This document shows, piece by piece, positions 8,834 through 17,042 of a stretch of 64,000 nucleotides of DNA. This DNA is from Clostridium ljungdahlii. Lineage in GTDB: Bacteria > Bacillota > Clostridia > Clostridiales > Clostridiaceae. The DNA lies in the NCBI RefSeq assembly GCF_001636845.1, contig NZ_LITT01000002.1, positions 62,001-126,000 of the forward strand. Reading direction: 5' to 3'. The stretch's first letter is position 1, and each line of letters begins with the position of its first letter. Position numbers and translations under genes: made by a program. The notes under the pieces were generated by a model that saw nothing but the letters and a program-made list of their open reading frames with translations, was not told the origin of the DNA and made no database searches.

Positions 8834-9908
8834 GTGGCTAGGAAGATAAAAATTGATGAAGAAATTTTAAATTATGCTGTTTTTGGAGGATGCATACTAG
8901 GAGGCGGCGGAGGAGGTTCTAGAAAATTAGGAATGGAGTCAGGAAAGGCAGCTTTAAAATATGGCAATCTCGAATTGATTGATATAAATGACATTACTGA
9001 AGATACAATTATAATTACAGCTTCAGCAGTTGGAGCTCCTGCTGCTAGTCTTCAATATGTACTGCCAGAATATCATATAAGAACTATAAAGTTATTTGAG
9101 GAAAATACAGGTATAAAAATAGGTGGAATAATAACAAATGAAAATGGCGGCGCTTCTACCATGAATGGATGGACAGAAGCTGCTGCTTTAGATATACCTT
9201 TTATTGATGCACCTTGTAATGGAAGAGCTCATCCTACAGGTGTTATGGGAAGTATGAATTTAAATAATGTGGAAGGATATGTTTCCTGTCAGGCTGCAGT
9301 GGGGGGGGAATCCTGAAATAAATAAGTATTTAGAAACATTTATCAGAGGATCTATAGGAAATGCTTCTAGTATGGTAAGGCAAGCTTCTATATTTGCAGG
9401 AGGTCTTGTTTGTGTAGCTAGAAATTCTGTAACAGCAGGTTATGTAAAAAAGAATGGAGCATTAGACGGAGTATCTCATGCTATTGAAACTGGTAGGGTA
9501 TTTTATAAAGGTTTAAAGCAAAATGTAGAAAGTGCTCCAGAGAGTGCTGCAGAATTTTTAAAAGGAGAAGTAGTTATAGAAGGAAAAGTGGATGAAATTA
9601 TCTTGAATACTACAGGTGGATTTGACGTTGGGGTAGTTAAAGTTAAAGATTATGAAATTACATTTTGGAATGAATACATGACTCTTGAGAAAAATGGTGA
9701 GAGACTTGCAACTTTTCCGGATCTTATAATGACTTTTGATAGTATAACTGGAATGCCTGTAACTAGTGTTGAAATTAAACAAAATCAGGTTGTTAAAATT
9801 ATGAAGACAAGTAAGAAAAACTTAAAGCTTGGAAGTGGAATGAAGGATAAAAGTCTACTTGAACAAGCAGGAAAAATTATAAATAAAGATATTTTAAATT
9901 ACATATAG
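8834..9908 (+). pseudogene. DUF917 family protein, one-base frameshift in a G8 run
   Basis: Two frames (8834-9316 and 9267-9908) join into one protein of about 357 residues, the usual DUF917 size. The N-terminal half has the glycine-rich FGGCILGGGGGGSRK loop and PTGVMGSMNL; the C-terminal half has AGGLVCVARN and ends GKIINKDILNYI. The break is at eight Gs (9301-9308); seven would read AAVGGNPEINKYL without interruption. DUF917 proteins are of unknown function and are often found near hydantoinase-like or racemase genes. The GTG start follows a GGGGG Shine-Dalgarno-like run. A G8 tract inside a coding region is a plausible slippage site, so on/off switching is possible, but an error in the read is equally possible. 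Confidence 0.82.
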
Positions 9909-9932
9909 TTTATATTCAGGGAGGAATAAATT

Positions 9933-10865
9933 ATGTTACTAAAACAAATTTTAGAAGTAAATGACATTGTAGATAGGGCAGATGTAAATGGCAATATGGT
10001 AAAAAAATATTTGGAATCTTATGGTGGAAAAGATATAACTGTTAAAAAAATTCAAGGAGATGAGGGATCTACTGATTTTATAAAAATTAGGATACCAGGT
10101 TTAAAAGGTAAATCAAAAGGGATGGATGCACCAACTATAGGTATTTTAGGTAGACTTGGAGGAATAGGTGCAAGACCTGAACTTACAGGAATGGTTTCTG
10201 ATGCAGATGGTGCCTTAACAGCTTTAGCTGCTGCAGCAAGAATTTTGGATATGCAAAATAAGGGAGATTACTTGGAAGGTGATGTAGTAGTATGTACACA
10301 TATTTGTCCAAACGCTCCTACACAGCCTCACAAGCCAGTTCCTTTTATGGGGTCTCCAGTGGAAATGTCTGTAGTAAATAAAGCTGAGGTAGATGATGAA
10401 TTAGATGCTATATTATCCATAGACACTACAAAGGGAAATAACATAATAAATACTAGAGGGTTTGCTATTTCACCAACAGTTAAGGAAGGATATATACTGA
10501 AAGTTAGCAGCGATATTATAAGTATTATGCAGATTACTACAGGAAAACTGCCTTATGTATTTGCACTGTCAACTCAAGATATTACGCCTTATGGAAATGG
10601 ATTATATCATTTAAATAGTATACTGCAGCCATCAACAGCTACCGATTCACCAGTAATTGGAGTAGCTATAACAACGGAGGTATCCATTCCGGGATGTGCA
10701 ACAGGAGCTAGTCACTTTCAAGATATGGAAGAGGCAGCTAGGTTTTCTATAGAAGTTGCAAAAGCTTATGGGAAAAAAGATTGTAGTTTCTATGATGAAG
10801 AGGAATTTGAATTGATAAAGAAAAAATACGGATCAATGAAACACATACAAACTCTTGGAAAGTAA
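9933..10865 (+). CDS. DUF1177 family protein
   Basis: A 310-residue soluble protein recognised as DUF1177 from its overall pattern: GGIGARPELTGMVSDADGAL, VVCTHICPNAPTQPHKPVPFMG, and IPGCATGASHFQDMEEAARF. Family function is unknown. The His/Cys-rich stretch HICPNAPTQPH and an acidic SIDTTKG stretch look like possible metal or active-site elements, but that is only a reading of conserved-looking residues. The gene has a GGGAGG Shine-Dalgarno site 8 bases before its ATG and sits between the DUF917 and AroM-like genes, a combination that suggests a shared catabolic role. Confidence 0.8.
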   Translation: MLLKQILEVNDIVDRADVNGNMVKKYLESYGGKDITVKKIQGDEGSTDFIKIRIPGLKGKSKGMDAPTIGILGRLGGIGARPELTGMVSDADGALTALAAAARILDMQNKGDYLEGDVVVCTHICPNAPTQPHKPVPFMGSPVEMSVVNKAEVDDELDAILSIDTTKGNNIINTRGFAISPTVKEGYILKVSSDIISIMQITTGKLPYVFALSTQDITPYGNGLYHLNSILQPSTATDSPVIGVAITTEVSIPGCATGASHFQDMEEAARFSIEVAKAYGKKDCSFYDEEEFELIKKKYGSMKHIQTLGK

Positions 10866-10881
10866 AAGGGGTGTTATATTT

Positions 10882-11556
10882 ATGAAGAAAAAAATTGGTA
10901 CTATAACTATAGGACAATCCCCTAGGGTAGACGTAGTTCCTGAAATAAAAAGTGTTCTTGGTGATAATATAGAAATAGTAGAGACAGGAGCTCTTGATGG
11001 TTTGACAAGGGGCGAAATAGAATCATTTAAAATAGAAGATAATGACTATATTTTAGTGTCAAGGCTGCAGGATGGAACTTCAGTTAAATTTGCAGAAAGA
11101 AATATATTGCTAAGACTTCAAAAATGTATTGAAAAATTAGAAAATAGCGGTGTAGAGATCATTGTATTTATATGTACAGGATGTTTTCCGCCTGTATTTA
11201 AATCAAATAGATTACTTATATATCCTCAAACCATTTTACACTCTGTAGTACCTAATCTTGCAAGCAGCAATAAGATAGGAGTATTTACTCCCCTTTGTAA
11301 TCAGATAAGGCAGACTTATGATAAATGGTCTGAAAGTGGGAAAGATATAGAAGTAATAGCTGCTTCTCCCTATGAAAGTATAGAAAAAATTAAAAAAGCA
11401 GCTCTTGATATGAAAGAAAAAAATGTGGATGTAATTGTTATGGATTGTATAGGATACAATTTAAAAATGAAAAATATGGTGAGAGATATAACTGGCAAAC
11501 CAGTTATACTACCAAGAACTCTTATTGGAAGAATCATAAAAGAAATGTTAGACTGA
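10882..11556 (+). CDS. AroM family protein
   Basis: A 224-residue protein starting MKKKIGTITIGQSPRVD, the typical AroM N-terminus, with TGALDGLTRGEI near residue 35. AroM has no assigned reaction. Its fold pattern resembles Asp/Glu/hydantoin racemases: a CTGC motif (Cys98, Cys101) in the first half and MDCIGYNLKMKNM (Cys189) in the second, in the places where those enzymes keep their two catalytic cysteines. I therefore infer a racemase- or isomerase-like role, not proven. The chosen ATG has AAAGGGGTG upstream; a longer frame from 10855 overlaps the DUF1177 gene and lacks family support. Confidence 0.8.
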   Translation: MKKKIGTITIGQSPRVDVVPEIKSVLGDNIEIVETGALDGLTRGEIESFKIEDNDYILVSRLQDGTSVKFAERNILLRLQKCIEKLENSGVEIIVFICTGCFPPVFKSNRLLIYPQTILHSVVPNLASSNKIGVFTPLCNQIRQTYDKWSESGKDIEVIAASPYESIEKIKKAALDMKEKNVDVIVMDCIGYNLKMKNMVRDITGKPVILPRTLIGRIIKEMLD

Positions 11557-11575
11557 CAGTTAGGAGAGATGTATT

Positions 11576-12517
11576 TTGGATTTAGAAAAGGGAAGTAAAA
11601 TAGTATTAGACAAATGCCTTGGTTTAAAAAAAGATGAGAATGTATTGATTGTTACGGATGAAACCAAGTTAAATATAGGACAGGCTTTATATAAGGAAGC
11701 GCAGAAAATGGGAGGAGAAGCTGTACTTGCACTTATGAAATCTGGAGAAGTAAGTGGACAAGAACCTCCTAAATGTATTTCTCAAGCTATGAAATCAGCT
11801 GATGTTGTAATATGTGCAACTAAAGCTTCTATAACTCATACCAATGCAAAGATCAATGCGGTTAAGAATGGTGCGAGAGTTGCAACCATGCCGGGGATAA
11901 CTGAAAATATGTTTTCCGAGGGACCTATAAAGGCAGATTATAATGAAGTGGAAAAACTCACAATAAAAATAACTGACTTACTAACTAAAGCTAAAACTGC
12001 CAAAATAATTAAAGATGGTCATGTGTTAACTATGAGTTTGAACAATAGGAATGGTGTACCGAGCACAGGAGTTTATAGGAAAAGAAGTACTTCTGGTAAC
12101 CTACCTTCAGGAGAAGCATATATAGCTCCTGTAGAGGAAACTGCAGAAGGCGAGATGATAGTTGATGGCAGTATGGTTGGAGTGGGAAAAGTTTCGGAAC
12201 CTCTTTATTTGAAAATTAAAGATGGAAAATTAAAAGAAATAAAAGGCAAAGATGCAGATAAGCTAAATATACTTCTTTATAATGAAAGAAATTCAAGTCT
12301 TTGTGAATTGGGAATTGGAACAAATCCTGAGGCTAAAGTTACAGGAGTTATATTAGAAGATGAAAAAATTTATGGAACAGTACATATTGCTTTTGGTACA
12401 AATATATCTTTTGGAGGAACAGTAAAAGCAGATTGTCATATTGATGGTGTTATTTTAAATCCGGATTTATATTTAGATAATGTCCATGTGATTGATAGGG
12501 GGAAATTCCTAGTATAA
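11576..12517 (+). CDS. M29-like aminopeptidase
   Basis: This 313-residue protein resembles the C-terminal catalytic half of M29 (aminopeptidase T-like) metallopeptidases. It shows GEAYIAPVEETAEG near residue 180, NSSLCELGIGTNP near 242, TVHIAFGTN near 268 and CHIDGVI near 285, which supply the Glu, Glu, His, and His/Asp positions expected for a two-metal site. The enzyme would remove N-terminal residues from short peptides in the cytoplasm. The TTG start has AGGAG 9 bases upstream. It is the last gene of the transporter operon and is followed by a strong terminator, so the system's final step is probably peptide-bond hydrolysis. Confidence 0.78.
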   Translation: MDLEKGSKIVLDKCLGLKKDENVLIVTDETKLNIGQALYKEAQKMGGEAVLALMKSGEVSGQEPPKCISQAMKSADVVICATKASITHTNAKINAVKNGARVATMPGITENMFSEGPIKADYNEVEKLTIKITDLLTKAKTAKIIKDGHVLTMSLNNRNGVPSTGVYRKRSTSGNLPSGEAYIAPVEETAEGEMIVDGSMVGVGKVSEPLYLKIKDGKLKEIKGKDADKLNILLYNERNSSLCELGIGTNPEAKVTGVILEDEKIYGTVHIAFGTNISFGGTVKADCHIDGVILNPDLYLDNVHVIDRGKFLV

Positions 12518-12535
12518 GTTAGAATATATAAAGAA

Positions 12536-12577
12536 AGATTTAGTACTAAAATTTATTTAGTGCTAAATCTTTTTTTA
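12536..12577 (+). terminator. Intrinsic terminator closing the OPT-DUF917 operon
   Basis: AGATTTAGTACTAAA pairs with TTTAGTGCTAAATCT (one mismatch) around a 5-base loop and is followed by seven Ts. Confidence 0.9.
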
Positions 12578-12720
12578 TAAATGAATTTTTATGGTGGAGA
12601 TAAGAAAATATAAATATTAATATATTGGTGTATTTTGTGATAAAATATAATTGTTAATAAAGTGAAGTATAACATTTATCTGTTAATATGATAACATTAA
12701 TATAGAAGAGGAGAGATAAA

Positions 12721-14121
12721 ATGTCAAAAAATTTAACTAAGGAATATAAATATGCATGGGACAAATATTCAAAAAAAGATTTTAAAATACTCTTTAAAAT
12801 TTCAGATGAGTATGAAAAATTTATGTCTAAATGCAAGACAGAGAGAGAATGTGTGAAAGAATTTATATTGAGAGCTGAAAAAAACGGATATAAAAATATA
12901 GAGGATATAATGAATGCAAAATCCACTTTAAAATCAGGAGATAAGGTTTATGCTAATAATAAGGATAAAAATTTAGCTCTTTTTGTACTAGGTACTGAAG
13001 ATATGGAAAAAGGTATGAGGATACTTGGAGCCCATATAGACTCCCCAAGGCTTGATTTGAAGCAAAATCCTCTTTATGAGGATACTGACCTTGCATTGTT
13101 TGACACCCATTATTATGGAGGTATAAAGAAATATCAGTGGGTTACCCTTCCACTTGCCATTCATGGTGTAGTTATAAAAAAAGACGGAACTAAGGTAGAA
13201 GTAGTAATAGGAGAAAAGGATGGAGATCCTGTAGTTGGAGTATCTGACTTACTTGTACATCTTGCAGGAGACCAGATGGATAAGAAAGGAAATAAAGTTG
13301 TAGAAGGAGAAGATTTAAATGTTCTAATTGGAAGTATTCCAATAGAGGACAAAGAAGCTAAAAATAGAGTAAAAAAGAATATATTAAGAATTTTAAACGA
13401 CAAATATGGAATAGAAGAAGAGGATTTTGTATCTGCAGAATTAGAAGTAGTTCCAGCAGGACCTGCTAGAGATTTTGGACTTGACAGTAGTATGGTTATG
13501 GCTTATGGCCATGATGATAAAATATGTTCCTATACTTCTTTTGATGCCATGATGAAAATAGAAAATCCAAACAAGACCTGTGTCACTCTTTTAGTAGATA
13601 AAGAAGAAATAGGAAGTGTAGGAGCTACAGGAATGCAATCAAGATTTTTTGAAAATATAGTAGCTGAAGTAATGTCACTATGCGAAGAATACAGTGATTT
13701 AAAACTTAGAAGAGCTTTAACGAATTCGAAAATGCTGTCTTCTGACGTAAGCGCTGCCTTTGATCCAAATTATCCTTCTGTAATGGATAAAAATAATGCA
13801 GCATATTTTGGAAAAGGAGTAGTATTTAACAAGTATACTGGTGCAAGAGGAAAATCAGGTTGTAATGATGCGAATCCAGAATATATAGCTGAAATAAGAA
13901 ATATAATGGATAAAAACGATGTATCCTGGCAAACCGCAGAACTTGGCAAGGTAGACCAGGGCGGTGGTGGAACTATAGCTTATATACTGGCGGAATACAA
14001 TATGCAAGTTATAGATTGTGGAATAGCACTTCACAATATGCATGCACCTTGGGAAGTAGCAAGTAAAGCAGATATATATGAAGCTGTAAAAGGATACGTT
14101 GCATTTCTAAAAGAGATATAA
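12721..14121 (+). CDS. M18 family aminopeptidase
   Basis: A 466-residue protein of the M18 family, cytosolic zinc aminopeptidases that are dodecameric in known cases. Motifs include GAHIDSPRLDLK (first metal His/Asp), LLVDKEEIGSVGATG (catalytic Glu pair), SSDVSAAFDPNYPS and the C-terminal DCGIALHNMHAPWE (metal His). All are intact. The length matches family members. GAGGAGAG precedes the ATG at a normal distance. It is monocistronic, with the preceding operon terminated upstream. Together with the M29-like enzyme next door, the region is rich in peptide degradation. Confidence 0.92.
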   Translation: MSKNLTKEYKYAWDKYSKKDFKILFKISDEYEKFMSKCKTERECVKEFILRAEKNGYKNIEDIMNAKSTLKSGDKVYANNKDKNLALFVLGTEDMEKGMRILGAHIDSPRLDLKQNPLYEDTDLALFDTHYYGGIKKYQWVTLPLAIHGVVIKKDGTKVEVVIGEKDGDPVVGVSDLLVHLAGDQMDKKGNKVVEGEDLNVLIGSIPIEDKEAKNRVKKNILRILNDKYGIEEEDFVSAELEVVPAGPARDFGLDSSMVMAYGHDDKICSYTSFDAMMKIENPNKTCVTLLVDKEEIGSVGATGMQSRFFENIVAEVMSLCEEYSDLKLRRALTNSKMLSSDVSAAFDPNYPSVMDKNNAAYFGKGVVFNKYTGARGKSGCNDANPEYIAEIRNIMDKNDVSWQTAELGKVDQGGGGTIAYILAEYNMQVIDCGIALHNMHAPWEVASKADIYEAVKGYVAFLKEI

Positions 14122-14216
14122 GAAATGACCTGTGGAGGAGTTGTGTTGTACTAATTAATTAGTATAGCAGCCATTTTAACATGTATACATGCTTTTAAGC
14201 ACATTTATCTATAGAA

Positions 14217-14276
14217 GGGGATGTTGTTAAGCAATCTAAAAATTACTATTACAACAGCCCCATTGTAGATTATTTT
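14217..14276 (+). terminator. Possible terminator after the M18 aminopeptidase gene
   Basis: GGGGATGTTGT (14217-14227) can pair with ACAACAGCCCC (14251-14261), and a TTATTTTTAAA stretch follows. The loop is large, so this is weak. The gap before it also holds the 16-bp palindrome TACTAATTAATTAGTA (14149-14164) and a 12-bp one, CATGTATACATG. Confidence 0.35.
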
Positions 14277-14282
14277 TAAAGC

Positions 14283-14493
14283 TATCAATGAATCTTACTT
14301 AGTGGGAAAAGCAGATATTCCAAATCTTTGATTTGGCATAGTCGCTTTCGCTGTGTGCAAGCAGATATTCCAAATCTTTGATTTGGCATAGTCGCTTTCG
14401 CTGTGTGCAAGCAGATATTCCAAATCTTTGATTTGGTGATAGTCGCTTTCGCTGTGTGTGTGGGAGTGTTACAGTAGGTAGCCATCAGATAAA
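14283..14493 (+). repeat. Structured repeat copy 2 (type A) with internal triplication
   Basis: Same left end as copies at 2365 and 16897 (TATCAATGAATCTTAC) and same right end (GGTAGCCATCAGATAAA). The central unit, about 50 bp and starting AAGCAGATAT, is present three times in tandem (14309-14358, 14359-14408, 14409-14459). Each unit has the mini-hairpins CCAAATC/GATTTGG and GCGAAAGC-type. The right end overlaps the 3' end of the PHP gene. Confidence 0.85.
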
Positions 14494-15335
14494 CTTTTAA
14501 GTTTGCTTAAGAAATCATTTATTTGATTTTCCTCTAAATAAACTTCACCTATAGTATGACCGTGCTTTAAACTTTTTTTGTTTGTAGAATGGAAATCAGA
14601 TCCTGCAGTTATGATTTTTTTATACTTTTTAGCATACTTTATGAATCTCTCTGTATCACGAACTTTATTAGCAGGATAAATAGCTTCTATACCATGAAAT
14701 GGAAGTTTAATTAAATCTTCTATATTTATATCTTTTACAAGTATAGGGTGGGCAAGTACAACCATAGCATTTAAAGATGTAAGCATTTTTATTCCTTCTG
14801 TTGTAGAAAGTTTTTTGTTTGGAACGTAGGCAGGACTAGAATCTCCTATAAAATTTGAAAATATGTAATCAAAACTGTAATTATAACCTGCATTTATTAT
14901 GGCTTTTGCTATATGGGGTCTTGCTACAACTCCATTAGCTATCTTTAATATGCTGTCAAAATCAAGTTTTATATTGAAAAATTTATATAAATTATTTACT
15001 ATTTTTTTTGCTCTGTTTATTCTGTATAAGTTCATTTCTTTTAGAAAGTCTTTAAACTTTGGAGATATATGAGAGATATCTTTAAAATACCCTAGTATGT
15101 GAACGCTTTTATTTTCATACAAGGTAGATAGTTCTATTCCAGGAATAACTTTGATACCTATTTTTTCTCCTTCTTTTAAAGCTTCATCTATACCAGATAA
15201 GGTGTCATGGTCTGTTATTGCAATAATATCAACACCTTCTCGTTTTGCCATGCATACTAGTTTTGACGGAAATAAGTTACCATCCGAGGCAGTAGTATGT
15301 AAGTGAAAGTCCCCTTTTTTATACAACAAAATCAC
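14469..15335 (-). CDS. PHP domain metal-dependent phosphoesterase
   Basis: A 288-residue PHP-family protein. The N-terminus has DFHLHTTASDGNL (His metal ligands), then ITDHDTLSGI, PGIELSTLYENKSVHILGY, and later VLAHPILV and AGSDFHSTNKK, the standard metal ligand set. Members hydrolyse phosphodiesters such as 3',5'-bisnucleotides or short oligonucleotides; substrate here is unknown. The last six residues (SDGYLL) and the stop codon are read from the right end of repeat copy 2, so the natural C-terminus was replaced by repeat insertion. The start has GTAGGTGAT upstream on the minus strand. Confidence 0.88.
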   Translation of the reverse strand: MILLYKKGDFHLHTTASDGNLFPSKLVCMAKREGVDIIAITDHDTLSGIDEALKEGEKIGIKVIPGIELSTLYENKSVHILGYFKDISHISPKFKDFLKEMNLYRINRAKKIVNNLYKFFNIKLDFDSILKIANGVVARPHIAKAIINAGYNYSFDYIFSNFIGDSSPAYVPNKKLSTTEGIKMLTSLNAMVVLAHPILVKDINIEDLIKLPFHGIEAIYPANKVRDTERFIKYAKKYKKIITAGSDFHSTNKKSLKHGHTIGEVYLEENQINDFLSKLKSLSDGYLL

Positions 15336-15572
15336 CTACTTTTAAAATTAACTTATATTTATTATACTACTTTAATCATGAAAAGTTTCAATAAGCTTTA
15401 AATTTAAGGCTTTTCATAGTATAGTAGAGAAAAATTTTCGCTTATAAAAGTTTCTAAATACCCTATAATATAGTATATTTTCATTTAATTTTATAGAGTA
15501 ATAATTTTTATATGGAGCAAACTGATAATGTAATACAAAACAAATAATTTAAAAATGAGGAGGGGAACAATT

Positions 15573-15773
15573 ATGGCAAACAGTAGAGGAAACAGAGTCT
15601 TAGTTCCACAAGCTAAAGATGCTTTAGATAAATTTAAAATGGAATCAGCTAGAGAAGTAGGAGTAGATTTAAAAGAAGGTTATAATGGAGATCTTACCTC
15701 TAGAGAAGCAGGTTCCGTAGGTGGAAACATGGTTAAAAAGATGATTCAGGCCTATGAACAGGGCTTAAAATAA
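15573..15773 (+). CDS. Alpha/beta-type small acid-soluble spore protein
   Basis: A 66-residue protein starting MANSRGNRVLVPQAKDALDKFK. It contains the SASP signatures KMESAREVGVDL (germination protease site near residue 24-30) and GYNGDLTSREAGSVGGNMVKKM. These proteins coat and protect spore DNA and are degraded at germination. The ATG at 15573 has GAGGAGGGG 7 bases upstream; an ATG 18 bases earlier is not needed. Single gene, probably forespore-specific, followed by a terminator shared with the convergent small gene. Confidence 0.95.
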   Translation: MANSRGNRVLVPQAKDALDKFKMESAREVGVDLKEGYNGDLTSREAGSVGGNMVKKMIQAYEQGLK

Positions 15774-15789
15774 GATATTGAGTATAGGT

Positions 15790-15820
15790 AAAAGCCAGAT
15801 GATAGTTCCATCTGGCTTTT
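15790..15820. terminator. Bidirectional intrinsic terminator
   Basis: AAAAGCCAGATG pairs with CATCTGGCTTTT around a short loop, between the spore protein gene and the convergent hypothetical gene at 15824. Confidence 0.85.
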
Positions 15821-15823
15821 GCA

Positions 15824-16150
15824 CTATTTTATTCCGGATATTTTACCTCTAAGTGCTTTTATACGACCATTTACATAGCTTAAAAGTTCCGACTTATTGT
15901 CTTTTATATTCACTGGTGCATTAATAACTATAGTTAAAATGTCCAGTTTACTGTATTTTATCTCATTTGCAATTTCATAAGCCAAATATTTATTTTTTAT
16001 TTTCCAGTATGTAGTGTTAAATTCATTTGACTGTCTTTGATTATAATATCCTTTTTCTATACCAAATTGAAATAGATCTGCAGCGGATTCTAACTCATCT
16101 AAATCTTTGGCTTGTAAAGTTTCATCAATAAGAGTTTGAAATGTTTTCAT
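15824..16150 (-). CDS. Hypothetical protein (108 aa)
   Basis: I do not recognise this protein. It starts MKTFQTLIDETLQAKDLDELESAADLF, is soluble, mostly helical in appearance and slightly basic towards the C-terminus (NGRIKALRGKISGIK). The ATG at 16150 has GGAGTG on the minus strand with normal spacing; the frame is open further upstream, but that extension has no Shine-Dalgarno site. It converges on a spore protein gene and is divergent from a small membrane protein gene. Regular codon use and a good ribosome site support it as real. Confidence 0.7.
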   Translation of the reverse strand: MKTFQTLIDETLQAKDLDELESAADLFQFGIEKGYYNQRQSNEFNTTYWKIKNKYLAYEIANEIKYSKLDILTIVINAPVNIKDNKSELLSYVNGRIKALRGKISGIK

Positions 16151-16370
16151 TGTTACACTCCTTTTTAGTAATTTATAAGTATTTACTATACAGACAATAT
16201 TACTTATACCTTTTTTCTTAAATTTTGTCAATATTCATTTTAAATTTAGTTTTAGCTAAAATAAAATAGTTATAACTTCTATTTAAAAAATTTTTTATTC
16301 TTAAATATTTTTTATGTTTTAGGTAAAAATATAAGTGAATAAATATTTTATTGAAAAAGGAGTGACTTCC

Positions 16371-16733
16371 ATGGGTGATACAAATAAACAACCTGAAAGA
16401 TCTACATTAGGAGGTTATATATTAAGATTTGTTTTAACGGTAGTTGTACTGGCAATAACTTCATTTTTAACACCTGGTTTCAAGATATCAGGATTATGGT
16501 CATATGTAGTTGCAGCAGTTGTAATAAGTTTAATAGATTATTTAGTGGAAAGATTTATGAATATAGATGCTTCTCCTTTTGGAAAGGGAGTAAAAGGTTT
16601 TGTAATTGCAGCTGTAATATTATATTTAACTCAATTTTTAGTTCCATATATGAGAGTTACCATAGTAGGAGCTATTTTGGCAGCAATAGTTATTGGAATA
16701 TTAGATGCCATAATTCCAGGAAGGGTTATGTAA
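16371..16733 (+). CDS. Phage holin family (4-TM) membrane protein
   Basis: A 120-residue protein with four hydrophobic segments (approximately residues 14-32, 40-57, 70-88 and 95-113), matching the small 'phage holin 4' family that is widespread in non-phage bacterial chromosomes. The cellular role is unknown and no phage genes surround it, so lysis function is unlikely. AAAGGAG lies 9 bases before the ATG. It is followed by a GC-rich terminator. Confidence 0.8.
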   Translation: MGDTNKQPERSTLGGYILRFVLTVVVLAITSFLTPGFKISGLWSYVVAAVVISLIDYLVERFMNIDASPFGKGVKGFVIAAVILYLTQFLVPYMRVTIVGAILAAIVIGILDAIIPGRVM

Positions 16734-16781
16734 AAATATTTCCTACAGATTCAATAAGTGAATAATCTTTTATTTTCTTTA

Positions 16782-16811
16782 CGCCGCCGGTGTTATTCCG
16801 GCGGTTTTTTA
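16782..16811 (+). terminator. GC-rich intrinsic terminator
   Basis: GCCGCCGG pairs with CCGGCGGT around TGTTATT, followed by a T run. Confidence 0.92.
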
Positions 16812-16896
16812 AATTAGTAGTAGTTTACTAATTTAAATTTTGTTATAATATGTACAGAAGCAGTGTAATTAGTAAGTTATAGAAATTAAACTTATT

Positions 16897-17007
16897 TATC
16901 AATGAATCTTACTTAGTGGGAAAAGCAGATATACCAAATCTTTGATTTGGTGATAGTCGCTTTCGCTGTGTGCGTGGGAGTGTTACAGTAGGCAGCCATT
17001 AGATAAA
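16897..17007 (+). repeat. Structured repeat copy 3 (type A)
   Basis: About 110 bp. It shares the left end TATCAATGAATCTTAC with copies 1 and 2, carries a single copy of the 50-bp central unit and ends GGCAGCCATTAGATAAA. It lies 36 bases upstream of the bacteriohemerythrin start, in the position of its promoter region. Confidence 0.82.
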
Positions 17008-17042
17008 ATTTTACAATAAAATATTTAGAAAGGAAGTATACT

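Noticed and set aside
14285-14485. 66-codon frame across repeat copy 2
   Set aside because: It is a translation of the tandem 50-bp units, which happen to stay open; no start site or family.
16371-16733. Prophage holin
   Set aside because: The family is common in chromosomes without phages, and no endolysin, integrase or structural phage gene is near.
16496-16765. 89-codon frame overlapping the small membrane protein
   Set aside because: It is in another frame of a supported gene, is Cys/Ser/Asn-rich and has no ribosome site.
14283-17007. CRISPR array from the repeated 50-bp units
   Set aside because: Units are directly adjacent with no spacers, and no cas gene is in the window.
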